Source: Syntrophales bacterium
GTDB taxonomy: Bacteria > Desulfobacterota > Syntrophia > Syntrophales > UBA5619
Reading direction: 5' to 3'
DNA: 61,517 nt
NCBI GenBank assembly: GCA_030654195.1
Contig: JAURXV010000037.1
Coordinates: 1-61,517, forward strand
This document shows positions 41,565 through 50,258 of this stretch, one piece after another. Position 1 is the stretch's first letter. Each line of letters opens with the position of its first letter. The translations under genes were made by a program, and so were the position numbers. The notes under the pieces were generated by a model that was not told where the DNA came from, ran no database searches, and worked only from the letters and a program-made list of their open reading frames with translations.

Positions 41565-43655
41565 TTAAAACCTGTATTCTTTTCTGAGGTCGAACTCCGC
41601 TTGCTTTCCTTTGTTCCATTGCTTGACCGGCCTGAGATATCCCACCACACGGGAGTAGATCTCGCAGGCCTCTTCACAGGTCGGACAGGTCGCTACCTCC
41701 CCGTTCAGATAACCGTGCGATGGGCAGATGCTGAAGGTGGGGGTAAAGGTCAGGTAGGGAAGATGATAATGGGTGCAGATCTTCTTGATCAGGGTCTTCA
41801 CGGCCCGGGGATCGGAAATCCGCTCACCGGCAAAGGTGTGAAAAACCGTTCCGCCGGTGTACTTGCACTGGATCTCGTCCTGCAGATCGAGAGCCTCAAA
41901 GACGTCATCGGTATAGTTGACGGGAAGTTGCGTGGAATTCGTATAGAAGGGTTCCGCCTGTCTCGTCCGGCAATTTTCCTCATTGGCGCAGAGGATCTCC
42001 GGATATTTCTTCTTATCGATTCGGGCCAGACGATAGGAGGTTCCCTCCGCCGGCGTTGATTCCAGATTGTAATTGTTTCCCGTCTCCTTCTGGAATAGGA
42101 CCAGATGGTTGCGCATGAAATCGAGGACTTTTTTCGCAAACCGCTGCCCTTCCGGGGTGGTGATGTCCTGACCGAAGAGGTTCAAGCAGGCCTCATTCAT
42201 CCCCACAAGGCCGATGGTGGAAAAATGGTTCTTCCAGTATTCGCTGAACCGCTGCTTGACATTCCGGAGGTAGTGTTTCGTATAGGGATAGAGGTTCCCG
42301 TCGGTGAATTTCTCCAGCACCTTTCTCTTGACTTCAAGGCTCTCTTTGGCCGTGGCCATCAATTTCTCAAGCCGCCCCATGAACGCCTCTTCCGTATCGG
42401 AGAGATAACCGATTCGGGGCATATTGATGGTAATCACCCCGATGGAACCCGTCAAGGGATTCGAACCAAACAGCCCCCCTCCCCGTCTGTGCAGTTCCCG
42501 ATTGTCGATCCGCAGCCGGCAGCACATGCTTCTGGCGTCTTCCGGATCCATGTCCGAATTGATGAAATTGGAAAAATAGGGCACGCCATATTTTGCGGTC
42601 ATTTCCCAGAGGCCTTCGAATTTTGGGTCATCCCAGTTGAAATTCTTTGTGATGCTGTAGGTGGGGATCGGAAAGGTAAAAACGCGCCCCTTTGCATCGC
42701 CGTCGGCCATCACCTGAAGAAAGGCCTTGTTGAAAAGGTTCATCTCCTCCTGAAATTCCGCATAGGTCTCCTTCTGAGGTTCGCCGCCGACAATGACGTT
42801 CTTGTCGGCATAGTAGCGGGGCACCGTGATATCCAGCGTAACATTGGTAAAGGGCGTCTGGAAACCTACCCGGGTTGGGACATTGATGTTGAAGATGAAT
42901 TCCTGGAGCGCCTGCTGGATCTCCTGATAGCTCAGCTTGTCGTAACGGATAAAGGGGGCGAGCAGCGTGTCGAAATTGGAAAAGGCCTGCGCCCCGGCCG
43001 CCTCTCCCTGAAGGGTGTAGAAGAAATTGACCACCTGGCCTAAGGCGCTGCGGAGATGCTTGGCCGGTTTGCTCTCCACCTTGCCTGAGACGCCGCGGAA
43101 TCCCTCCATCAGAAGATCGAACAGATCCCAGCCCACGCAGTAGACCGAAAGCAGGCTGAGGTCATGGATATGGAAATCTCCCTCCGTATGCGCCCGACGG
43201 ATCTCCGGAGAATAGATCTCGTTGAGCCAGTAGACCTTGCTGACCTCGGAGGAGATGTAATTGTTCAGCCCCTGGAGGGAATAGTCCATATTGCTGTTTT
43301 CGTGAATCTTCCAATCCATCTTTTTGAGATACTGATCGACAAGATCCACCTCCATCTTGTTGGTGATTTCCCGGAGACGGGCATGCTGCTCGCGATAGAT
43401 AATGTAGGCCTTCGCCGTCTTTCGATACGATGAAGAGAGGAGAACCTCCTCCACGATGTCCTGAATTTCCTCAACCGTCGTGATCCGGCTGTCGAAGATC
43501 TTTTCCGCCAGATTCAGGACGCGGATGGTCAGTGTCTTTGCGACAGCATGATCAAATTCACCGCTTGCCGCGCCGGCCTTGGCGATGGCGCTGGTGATCT
43601 TCTCCGCGTTGAACTTCAGCAGGCGGCCGTCCCTCTTCTTGATTTTTGCGTGCAT
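41565..43655 (-). CDS. nrdD: Anaerobic (class III) ribonucleoside-triphosphate reductase
   Basis: 696-residue glycyl-radical enzyme that reduces NTPs to dNTPs and works only without oxygen. Residues 1-95 are an ATP-cone allosteric domain (IKKRDGRLLKFNAEKITSAI). The barrel contains the catalytic cysteine region CRLRIDNRELHRRGGGLFG. The C-terminus carries the zinc cysteines CPSHGY and CPTCEEAC and the radical glycine in SRVVGYLRPVKQWNKGKQ. AGGAAGAGGAG precedes the ATG. Two NrdR boxes overlap the promoter. A class III enzyme as the dNTP source fits an anaerobe. Confidence 0.96.
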   Translation of the reverse strand: MHAKIKKRDGRLLKFNAEKITSAIAKAGAASGEFDHAVAKTLTIRVLNLAEKIFDSRITTVEEIQDIVEEVLLSSSYRKTAKAYIIYREQHARLREITNKMEVDLVDQYLKKMDWKIHENSNMDYSLQGLNNYISSEVSKVYWLNEIYSPEIRRAHTEGDFHIHDLSLLSVYCVGWDLFDLLMEGFRGVSGKVESKPAKHLRSALGQVVNFFYTLQGEAAGAQAFSNFDTLLAPFIRYDKLSYQEIQQALQEFIFNINVPTRVGFQTPFTNVTLDITVPRYYADKNVIVGGEPQKETYAEFQEEMNLFNKAFLQVMADGDAKGRVFTFPIPTYSITKNFNWDDPKFEGLWEMTAKYGVPYFSNFINSDMDPEDARSMCCRLRIDNRELHRRGGGLFGSNPLTGSIGVITINMPRIGYLSDTEEAFMGRLEKLMATAKESLEVKRKVLEKFTDGNLYPYTKHYLRNVKQRFSEYWKNHFSTIGLVGMNEACLNLFGQDITTPEGQRFAKKVLDFMRNHLVLFQKETGNNYNLESTPAEGTSYRLARIDKKKYPEILCANEENCRTRQAEPFYTNSTQLPVNYTDDVFEALDLQDEIQCKYTGGTVFHTFAGERISDPRAVKTLIKKICTHYHLPYLTFTPTFSICPSHGYLNGEVATCPTCEEACEIYSRVVGYLRPVKQWNKGKQAEFDLRKEYRF

Positions 43656-43708
43656 GGAGAGCTCCTCTTCCTTAAGATGATTTCATATTGTCGCAAATCT
43701 GTTGTTAA

Positions 43709-43724
43709 CCGCAACATATTGTGG
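43709..43724. promoter_or_regulatory. NrdR box 1 (proximal)
   Basis: 16-base site CCGCAACATATTGTGG matches 12 of 16 positions of the NrdR consensus ACACWATATWTWGTGT, and its core ACATATTGTG is well conserved. It lies just downstream of the -10, at the likely transcription start of nrdD, and 31 bases (three helical turns) from box 2. Confidence 0.65.
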
Positions 43725-43733
43725 CTGGATTTT

Positions 43734-43762
43734 GTATTACTACTATATATTGATGTGGTCAA
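43734..43762 (-). promoter_or_regulatory. nrdD promoter overlapping NrdR box 2
   Basis: Leftward -35 TTGACC (43757-43762) and a weak -10 TAATAC (43734-43739), spacer 17 bases. The spacer is almost exactly filled by NrdR box 2, so NrdR binding would block RNA polymerase. Confidence 0.5.
43740..43755. promoter_or_regulatory. NrdR box 2 (distal)
   Basis: 16-base site CTACTATATATTGATG has an uninterrupted 11-base match to the centre of the NrdR consensus (ACTATATATTG) and 11 of 16 matches overall. The 15-base gap to box 1 is the spacing typical of tandem NrdR boxes. Confidence 0.65.
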
Positions 43763-43883
43763 GCGGAAACTTCAAAAAAAATTTGCTATTTTTTGAACCG
43801 CTGGACTTGCCTTTCTAAGATCGGAATTGTATATTCTTCAAACGCTGCTGAAATCCATCCACCAGAAAGAAAGGCCGAGAGCA

Positions 43884-44552
43884 ATGGATGTCGATGAATT
43901 AAAGAGAATGCATTTCAAGGGCTTCATGGCCGAGGAGGAGGCCGTTCGTCTGTATGAACTGGCAAGGGAGGCTTCCGGCCGCGGCCCCTGCCTGGAGATC
44001 GGCAGTTATTGCGGCCGTTCGGCTGCCTATCTGGGGATGGGATGCAAAGAGAAAGGGGGAATCCTCTTTTCGCTCGACCATCATGAGGGTTCGGAGGAGC
44101 AGCAGCCCGGGCAGGAGTACTTCGATCCGGAGCTCCTGGATCCGGCTACGGGGCGAATAGATACCTTCCCCGCCTTCCGAAAAACGATCCGTAATCTTTC
44201 CCTTGAGGATACGGTCGTTCCGCTCGTCTCCCGTTCCGCAGTCGTCGCCCGCCTCTGGGCCACGCCGCTCAGCCTGATCTTCATCGATGGGGGCCACACC
44301 TTTGAGGCGACTTTCATCGATTACAGCGCCTGGATCTCACACCTCATTCCCGGCGGCTACCTGGCGATCCATGACATCTTCCCCGATCCAAAAAAGGGGG
44401 GCCAGGCGCCCTGGTGTGTCTACCGTATGGCCCTCGATTCCGGTCTTTTCGAGGAGCTTCCGCTGACGGGGACGCTGGGCGTTCTGCGGAGGGCTGCCAC
44501 CGGCCTTCTCACCGACCGCTCAAGAACGTGTTGGGCCAATATCCGCGGCTGA
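43884..44552 (+). CDS. SAM-dependent methyltransferase-fold protein (Methyltransf_24-like)
   Basis: 222-residue Rossmann-fold protein. Motif I is CLEIGSYCGRSAAYLG (about residues 37-52), motif II includes LFSLDHHEGSEEQQPG, and motif IV is SLIFIDGGHTFEATFIDYSAW, followed by GGYLAIHDIFPDP. This pattern is that of the class I methyltransferases often found with glycosyltransferases (cephalosporin-hydroxylase-like/Methyltransf_24). The ATG at 43884 has AAGAAAGG upstream; a 19-codon extension is not conserved. It is divergent from nrdD, and its 3' end overlaps the convergent B12-radical-SAM gene by 33 bases. Substrate unknown, possibly a sugar or lipid of the neighbouring cluster. Confidence 0.75.
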   Translation: MDVDELKRMHFKGFMAEEEAVRLYELAREASGRGPCLEIGSYCGRSAAYLGMGCKEKGGILFSLDHHEGSEEQQPGQEYFDPELLDPATGRIDTFPAFRKTIRNLSLEDTVVPLVSRSAVVARLWATPLSLIFIDGGHTFEATFIDYSAWISHLIPGGYLAIHDIFPDPKKGGQAPWCVYRMALDSGLFEELPLTGTLGVLRRAATGLLTDRSRTCWANIRG

Positions 44553-46160
44553 TTCCGATTTCATCGGCGCATGCTCGACGCGGTTGTTGTGCGTCCAGTG
44601 CCAGAGGCATTCTCCACCGGATATCACGGGGCGGACGTACCCTTTCTCGACGAGTCCCCGGATGGTTCGGCAAACCATTCCACCATCGACGCCTGTGGCT
44701 TTCACGATCCGCCGGCAGAGCTCTTCCTGGAGAAGCTCCGTACTTTCGGTAGAATCCGGCGCCGGAATGGCGCCCCACTTTTCGATCAGATCTTCGGATA
44801 GCAGGCGATAGACCAGCTTCATCCGGAAATGGCCTTCAACCTGCATGTCGACCCCCGGTGCATTGGTTCGGTCATGGTATCCCTGAACCATCTCCTCCCA
44901 GACCTTTGCGATCTCCGATTCGAAATCCGCTACGAACCGGTTCATCTCCTCCGGAGAAAGGGCGGAGGTCCGAACGATGGCGCTGTTCGCGTCATACCGG
45001 GTCCAGTCGTCGGTCAGGATTTCCAGATCGTACTTTTTCACCTCCTCGCGGACCGTCGTACCCGGAAAGGGGGCGAGGAAATGATAGCCGTACAACGAGC
45101 CGAGCCCGGCGGCGAACTCCTCCGTTTCCCGGAGGGTCTCACATGTCTCCCCGGGCAGGCCGACGATGAAGGAGGTGTGGGCAATGATCCCCGCTTCCCG
45201 GCAGAGGGAAACCGCATGCCGGACCTGATCCCGGGTGATCCCCTTGCGGATCAGCTTCAGCATCTCCGGATTTCCCGTCTCAACGCCGAAGCTCACGCTG
45301 TCGCAGCCCGACTCGCGCATCAGCTTCAGGGTTTCCAGGTCGACGGTATTCACGCGGGCAAAGGCGCTCCACCCAAACCGGAGGCCGCGGCGGATGATCT
45401 CGTCGCAAACCTCCTTTACCTTCCCCCGGCTGGATACGAACAGGTCGTCCGCCACGTTGATCCGATCGATGCCGTAGGAGAGGATCTCCTCGATCTCGTC
45501 CACAACCAGCGAAGGATTTCTCAGACGGATCTTCTTCCCGACCATGCGGCGTCCGAGGCAGAAGATACAGGAATAGGGACAGCCGCGGGAGGTTATGATG
45601 CTGATCGGATAACCGAGGGCCTGATAACGGGACAGCGGGAGGAGATGACGCGCCGGGATAGGCAGGGTATCGAGATCGTCGATGAAGGGCTGCGGCTCAT
45701 TGATGACGACACGGCCGTTACGCCGGAAGACCAGCCCGCGGATCTCTCCCCATTTTTCGGGATTTAGATCCTCGGCCATCAATTCGGCTATGGTTCTCTC
45801 CCCTTCCCCGGCCACAATCAGATCGATCCCGGGATAGTCGTTCAGCGTCCGTTCGGCGGAGAAGGATACATGCGGTCCTCCCATCAGGGTGATCAGCGAT
45901 GGTCGATGCCGCTTGGCCTCACAAACGATCTCCGCAGCGCCCGGGAAATTGAGCGTTACGGAGCTCCCGCAAAGAACATCAGGGCGGAAGGCGTCGATCT
46001 GCGCCCGCAGTTTTTCCGGCGTGTACCGGCTGACGATATAATCGAAGATCCGCACCTCGGCGCCGGCCGTCTCGAAGGCGGCGGCGACATAAGTGACGCC
46101 GAGCGGCGGCGCGGGCGCCTCTTCAAGGGGATAGGGCGGTGCGACAATGGCAACTCTCAT
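44520..46160 (-). CDS. B12-binding domain radical SAM protein
   Basis: About 546-residue class B radical SAM enzyme (cobalamin plus SAM), a group that often methylates unactivated carbon or performs ring rearrangements. Residues 1-140 form the cobalamin-binding Rossmann domain (VAIVAPPYPLEEAPAPPLGV, LMGGPHVSFSAERTL). The cluster motif CPYSCIFC follows in SIITSRGCPYSCIFCLG (about residues 195-210), then GCDSVSFGVETGNPEML and AHTSFIVGLPGET. The C-terminal 150 residues are a winged-helix-like extension. GGAG lies 10 bases before the ATG. It is the last gene of a coupled envelope/lipid-like operon. Confidence 0.88.
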   Translation of the reverse strand: MRVAIVAPPYPLEEAPAPPLGVTYVAAAFETAGAEVRIFDYIVSRYTPEKLRAQIDAFRPDVLCGSSVTLNFPGAAEIVCEAKRHRPSLITLMGGPHVSFSAERTLNDYPGIDLIVAGEGERTIAELMAEDLNPEKWGEIRGLVFRRNGRVVINEPQPFIDDLDTLPIPARHLLPLSRYQALGYPISIITSRGCPYSCIFCLGRRMVGKKIRLRNPSLVVDEIEEILSYGIDRINVADDLFVSSRGKVKEVCDEIIRRGLRFGWSAFARVNTVDLETLKLMRESGCDSVSFGVETGNPEMLKLIRKGITRDQVRHAVSLCREAGIIAHTSFIVGLPGETCETLRETEEFAAGLGSLYGYHFLAPFPGTTVREEVKKYDLEILTDDWTRYDANSAIVRTSALSPEEMNRFVADFESEIAKVWEEMVQGYHDRTNAPGVDMQVEGHFRMKLVYRLLSEDLIEKWGAIPAPDSTESTELLQEELCRRIVKATGVDGGMVCRTIRGLVEKGYVRPVISGGECLWHWTHNNRVEHAPMKSESAADIGPTRS

Positions 46161-46182
46161 CGGCAGTTCTCCGGTATACAAA

Positions 46183-46914
46183 TCAATCCCCCTTTCTGGG
46201 AAAGATGACCGACCGGAGCCAGCCCAGCCAACTGTTGTCCTTCATGAAATGACGGTCGATCTCTTCGAATTGGGCGGCGAGCGCCCCGGGATCGGCCAGC
46301 CAGTTGGCGCGCGTCTTCACCGGCCTGTCGGCATCGAGATATTTTACGACGGCTGCCGGATTTCCCGCGGCGACTGCATTGGCCGGGATATCACGGACCA
46401 CCACGGCGCCGGCGCCGATGATGCTGTTCTCTCCGATCCTGACCCCCTTGCAGACAATGGCGCCGTCCCCGATCCAGACCTTGTCTCCGATATGGACGGG
46501 AAGGGTATGGCCGATCGGAAGGCTCCGGTCGTAAACGCCATGCCAGTCCGAATCGGTCACAAAGGCCCCCTGGGCCAGCATGCAACTCTCCCCGATCACG
46601 ATCTCCGTGGCGGCGCTGATCCGGACTCCGGGACAGATGAGACAGCAGTTTCCAATCTCGATTCTCCCCTCCCCTCCCAGCGCGGACCAGACGGTCAGCC
46701 GCACTTTCCGGTCCGGCGTGGCGATCACGGTGGCATGGCTCCCCAGTGTAACCGGGCCGCCGAAGATCTCGACATGCCAGGGTTTCATGAAGGTGCACCC
46801 CCGGCCGAGACCCTCAAAATGGGGGCGGAGAAATCGCTCCGCGTACCACTTCTGAAAATTCAGATCGAGGCGTTTGAGGATGTAGGGGCGATGATCTCTC
46901 CGCACGGAAATCAA
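46183..46914 (-). CDS. Left-handed beta-helix acyltransferase
   Basis: 243-residue trimeric hexapeptide-repeat transferase. Repeats of the (I/V)GxxxxI type run from about residue 75 to 195: GGEGRIEIGNCCLICPGVRI, TEIVIGESCMLAQGAFV, VHIGDKVWIGDGAIVCKGVRIG, ENSIIGAGAVVVRDIPANA. The active-site His is in TDSDWHGVYDRS, as in the WcaF/maltose-acetyltransferase group. NPAAVVKYLD closes the domain. The start overlaps the upstream gene stop by 4 bases. It should transfer acetyl or another acyl group to a sugar or lipid-linked sugar made by the neighbouring glycosyltransferase. Confidence 0.88.
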   Translation of the reverse strand: MISVRRDHRPYILKRLDLNFQKWYAERFLRPHFEGLGRGCTFMKPWHVEIFGGPVTLGSHATVIATPDRKVRLTVWSALGGEGRIEIGNCCLICPGVRISAATEIVIGESCMLAQGAFVTDSDWHGVYDRSLPIGHTLPVHIGDKVWIGDGAIVCKGVRIGENSIIGAGAVVVRDIPANAVAAGNPAAVVKYLDADRPVKTRANWLADPGALAAQFEEIDRHFMKDNSWLGWLRSVIFPRKGD

Positions 46915-48020
46915 CCTCCGGATCTTTCAAGGGCGGGTGTGCGCCGATCGAAGACCATACCCGCAAACGATTCTTTGCCGAACCTGAGATGGGGATTCCT
47001 CTCCCAGAAGCCATGGCTGAAGAGCCGCCCGGCCGGCGTGATGTCGTGGAGGGCGTCGTAAGCGAGAAGCACCGCCGCCGCCGTCCAGGAGGTTTTTTCC
47101 TCCGGCCAGATCACGCCGTCCGGAAAAGTCACCCCCATCCAGTAGGCGCCGTCATCAAATCTCTTGTCGCAGATCCAGTTGAAGACGATAGCGGCCCTAT
47201 CGCGATCCCCCATCGCTGCCAAGGTCAAGACCAGCTCCGCTGCCTCGGCCGTGGTCACCCACGGCTGATCGCAGACACAACGGACCCCCCAATCAGGAAC
47301 AACGAACTTTTCCCAGGAGCGGTCGATTCGGTTCCGGGCTTCGGCGCCCTGAACGGCGCCGCAGAGGACAGGGTAGTACCAGTCCATCGAATATCGCGCC
47401 TTCATCATGTTGAACAGGCTGGGGCGATGGCGGATCGACTCTCCGAGCTTATTCAGAGCCGATTGCCAGTCCGAACGTTTTTTCCCCAGAAGGGAAGCAA
47501 CGGCGATCGCACACTTGAGGCTCATATAGACCGAGCTGGAACCGGTCAGCAGGGCCATCGGATCGACCACCCCTTCGCTGTTCCTGGCCCAGGCGATTTC
47601 GCCGGTGGCCGCCTGGAGGCCGACGGCATAATCGATTCCCGCCTTCAATGTCGGCCACAAACGCCTTAGGAAGCGCATCTCCCGCGTGATCAGGTAATGA
47701 TGGTAAACCCCGACGGCGATGTAGGACGAGACGTTGCTGTCCCGGGTTCTGTCCTCCGGCACACTGTTCCGGGTTGCCGACCACCAGCTCCCGTCAGGCA
47801 GTTGCGTCGATTCCATCCAGCGATAGGCCAGCTCCGCCTCCCGGAGGCGTCCGGCGACGCTGAGTCCCATCGCGCTTTCCACGTGATCCCAAGGGTCGGT
47901 CTTGCCGCCGACGGACCAGGGGATTTCTCCATTCGGTTTCTGCACGCCCGCGATAAAGTCCGCGATGGCGTCCACTTCGACTGGGGATTGGATAAGACCT
48001 TGCGAAAGGGGAAATTCCAT
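46911..48020 (-). CDS. Alpha/alpha-toroid protein (squalene-cyclase/prenyltransferase-like repeat)
   Basis: About 369-residue protein of tandem alpha-hairpins as in terpenoid cyclases, prenyltransferase beta subunits and some glycoside hydrolases. Typical pieces are DFIAGVQKPNGEIPWSVGG, WMESTQLPDGSWWSATR, VGLQAATGEIAWARNSEG and YWMGVTFPDGVIWPEEKTSW. No DxDD or DDxxD cyclase motif is seen, so ordinary terpene cyclisation is doubtful. The ATG at 48020 overlaps the methyltransferase stop (TGATG) and has AAGGA in place, so the longer frame to 48125 is not used. Such proteins recur beside GT4 and methyltransferase genes in other bacteria. Activity unknown. Confidence 0.75.
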   Translation of the reverse strand: MEFPLSQGLIQSPVEVDAIADFIAGVQKPNGEIPWSVGGKTDPWDHVESAMGLSVAGRLREAELAYRWMESTQLPDGSWWSATRNSVPEDRTRDSNVSSYIAVGVYHHYLITREMRFLRRLWPTLKAGIDYAVGLQAATGEIAWARNSEGVVDPMALLTGSSSVYMSLKCAIAVASLLGKKRSDWQSALNKLGESIRHRPSLFNMMKARYSMDWYYPVLCGAVQGAEARNRIDRSWEKFVVPDWGVRCVCDQPWVTTAEAAELVLTLAAMGDRDRAAIVFNWICDKRFDDGAYWMGVTFPDGVIWPEEKTSWTAAAVLLAYDALHDITPAGRLFSHGFWERNPHLRFGKESFAGMVFDRRTPALERSGG

Positions 48021-48727
48021 CAGCGGTATCCTTTTTTCAGATAAAAAATAATGCTCTTGCCGATCAGCGGATTCAGAAGCCGATCCATCCAGGCCGTCAG
48101 CGGGGGATGCCGGATGATGTCCCATTCGAGGAACTTCCGGTACGCCTTGACCAGCGGAAAGGTCTCATTCTTGTGTCCCACGAGGCACCGGAGCCACCAG
48201 TAGGGGGCATGGAGACCATGACGGTAGCGGATCCGCCAGCAACGTACGCCTGCCGCCTCCAGAAGGCTCATCAATTCCCCCTTCTTATAGATCCGGATGT
48301 GGCCGCCGGGCTCGCGGTGATACGCCCGGGAAATCGTCCAGCAGACCCGCTCCGGCAGAAAGCGCGGAACCGTGACGACCAGATCCGCTCCCGGCTTGAG
48401 GACGCGGACGAGTTCCGCGACGGCGGTTCGATTGTCCTTGATGTGCTCCAGGACCTCGGAACAGATGACGACGTCAAAGCTGCCGTCGGCAAAGGGCAGT
48501 TTCGTGACATCGGCCTGCGCCACAAGCCAGCGCCCTTTCTGTTCCCTGGCCATCAGCGAGAGAAATCCCTTCGCCTTGCCCAGATCGTCCCGGTTCAGAT
48601 CCACACCGGCGACATCGACGCCCGGCGTCCGGAATGACTCGCAGAGATGTCTTCCGCTTCCGCATCCGGCATCGAGAACCCGCATTCCCGCCCGCAGCGG
48701 GATCTGCCTAAAGTCGACCGTAAGCAT
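48020..48727 (-). CDS. Class I SAM-dependent methyltransferase
   Basis: 235-residue methyltransferase. Motif I is VLDAGCGSGRHLCE (residues about 17-30), motif II VAGVDLNRDDLGKA, motif IV FDVVICSEVLEHIKDN and post-motif GADLVVTVPRFLPE. The C-terminal third (YRHGLHAPYWWLRCLVGHKNE) is aromatic and basic, which could bind a membrane lipid. The start lies 20 bases inside the GT4 gene and the stop overlaps the next start by one base, so the three products are made together. Substrate unknown. Confidence 0.88.
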   Translation of the reverse strand: MLTVDFRQIPLRAGMRVLDAGCGSGRHLCESFRTPGVDVAGVDLNRDDLGKAKGFLSLMAREQKGRWLVAQADVTKLPFADGSFDVVICSEVLEHIKDNRTAVAELVRVLKPGADLVVTVPRFLPERVCWTISRAYHREPGGHIRIYKKGELMSLLEAAGVRCWRIRYRHGLHAPYWWLRCLVGHKNETFPLVKAYRKFLEWDIIRHPPLTAWMDRLLNPLIGKSIIFYLKKGYR

Positions 48728-49988
48728 CGATCGCCTCCCGGTAGACCTCGACGGTTTTCATTGCGGCGTGACGCCAGGTCAGCGAATTACTCACCCTCGC
48801 TAGCCCCGCCTCACCGAGCCTCATGCGTTTTTCCGGATCATTCAGCAGGGCCGCGATGGCATCCCGCAGGGCCGCTGCGTCCCCCGGCGGCACAAGGAGT
48901 CCGGCATCCCCCACCACCTCGGGGAGTGCGCCGCCCGACGTACTAATCACCGGCACGCCGCAGGCCATGGCCTCGCCGGCCGGCATGCCGAATCCTTCAT
49001 AGAGTGAGGGGATGACGGCTATTGTCGCCTCGGCGTAATAGCGGGCAAATTCCCGATCCGCAATCCGGCCGGTGAAACGGATCGCATCGCCAAGTGAAAG
49101 TTCCGCGACCAGACGTTCGATCACTCCGTTCTCCTTCGGTTTCCCGATGACGACGACGCGGACCGCCCTTTCCCGGCGGATCTTCGCGACTGCCTCTAAG
49201 AGATAGCGCAGTCCCTTGAGCGGCGTGTCGGCGCTGTTCGTCACCAGGATCAGGTCGTCCGCCCGTCTCACGCCGTCAAGCGGATAAAAGCAGTCCGTGT
49301 TGATCCCGTTCGGAACAACGCGGAACCTTTCGGCGGGCAGGTGGAATTCCCGGCCGATGTCTCTCTTCGAACATTCGGATACGGTGATGATATTCGATAT
49401 CCGCCGGGACACCCGCTTCTGCATCGCCAGAAACGCGTACCAGCGTCTCACCTTCATCCGGCGGAGCCAGCTTCCTGCCGCCGCGATTTCCGTATCCCGG
49501 TCGACGGTGATCGGATGGTGGATGGTGGCCACCGTCGGATAGCCGCCCGCGGCGATGCCGAGAAGGCCGTAGGAGAGACTCTGGTTGTCGTGGATGATAT
49601 CATATCCGTTCCGGCCCCTTAGCAGATGGTTGCGGGCGCGGAATCCGAAGGTGAAGGGTTCCGGGAATCCCCCGGAACACATGCTGAGGAACTCAAACTG
49701 GTTGAGCGGCGAGGAAAGATCCCGGATATTCGTGACCTTGAAGAGATGTTCCGGGTTGTAGAGGTCCAGACCGGGGATTTTGTGAAGGGCGATGCCTTCA
49801 TCGAGCTCCGGATAAGGGGGACCCGACAGGACATCGACCTCGTGGCCGAACTCCCGGAGCGCCCGGCTCAGGTATTTGACGTACACTCCCTGCCCCCCGC
49901 AGGTCGGATTCCCCCGGTAGGTCATCAGGCAGATCCTGAGCGGACCGTCGGCCTTTCGTTTCCAAAGATGATCCGAATCATGCGCCAT
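48708..49988 (-). CDS. Glycosyltransferase family 4
   Basis: About 426-residue GT-B retaining glycosyltransferase. N-terminal domain: LRICLMTYRGNPTCGGQGVYVKYL and DIIHDNQSLSYGLLG. C-terminal nucleotide-sugar site: VPNGINTDCFYPLD, LVTNSADTPLKGLRYLLEAV, and the E-x7-E motif in PSLYEGFGMPAGEAMACGVPVIS. The ATG at 49988 has an AAGGTGA site; a TTG three codons upstream is less likely. It is the first gene of the coupled run 44520-49988. It probably transfers a sugar to a lipid or small acceptor at the membrane. Confidence 0.9.
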   Translation of the reverse strand: MAHDSDHLWKRKADGPLRICLMTYRGNPTCGGQGVYVKYLSRALREFGHEVDVLSGPPYPELDEGIALHKIPGLDLYNPEHLFKVTNIRDLSSPLNQFEFLSMCSGGFPEPFTFGFRARNHLLRGRNGYDIIHDNQSLSYGLLGIAAGGYPTVATIHHPITVDRDTEIAAAGSWLRRMKVRRWYAFLAMQKRVSRRISNIITVSECSKRDIGREFHLPAERFRVVPNGINTDCFYPLDGVRRADDLILVTNSADTPLKGLRYLLEAVAKIRRERAVRVVVIGKPKENGVIERLVAELSLGDAIRFTGRIADREFARYYAEATIAVIPSLYEGFGMPAGEAMACGVPVISTSGGALPEVVGDAGLLVPPGDAAALRDAIAALLNDPEKRMRLGEAGLARVSNSLTWRHAAMKTVEVYREAIDAYGRL

Positions 49989-50258
49989 GAACGTCAATCA
50001 CCTTTTCCTGCGAAGTCAATATCCGCCTCCCGCTGATACGTCGATTCTGATGGATATTTTTACAGATTTTCTGACCGACCGTCACTCCCCGGGCAGTGTT
50101 GCCGTTCGGCCGGCGGATGGGGATAAATACATCCGAAGTGTTGAATTGGCAAACAATATTTTGATGAACCCGTTAAAAAGTCGCAAGAGCGTTGAATAGG
50201 CGTTCGGAAAACCCGATACCATTTGACAGACCAGACCGCCTGTGGAATAAGAAACGCC

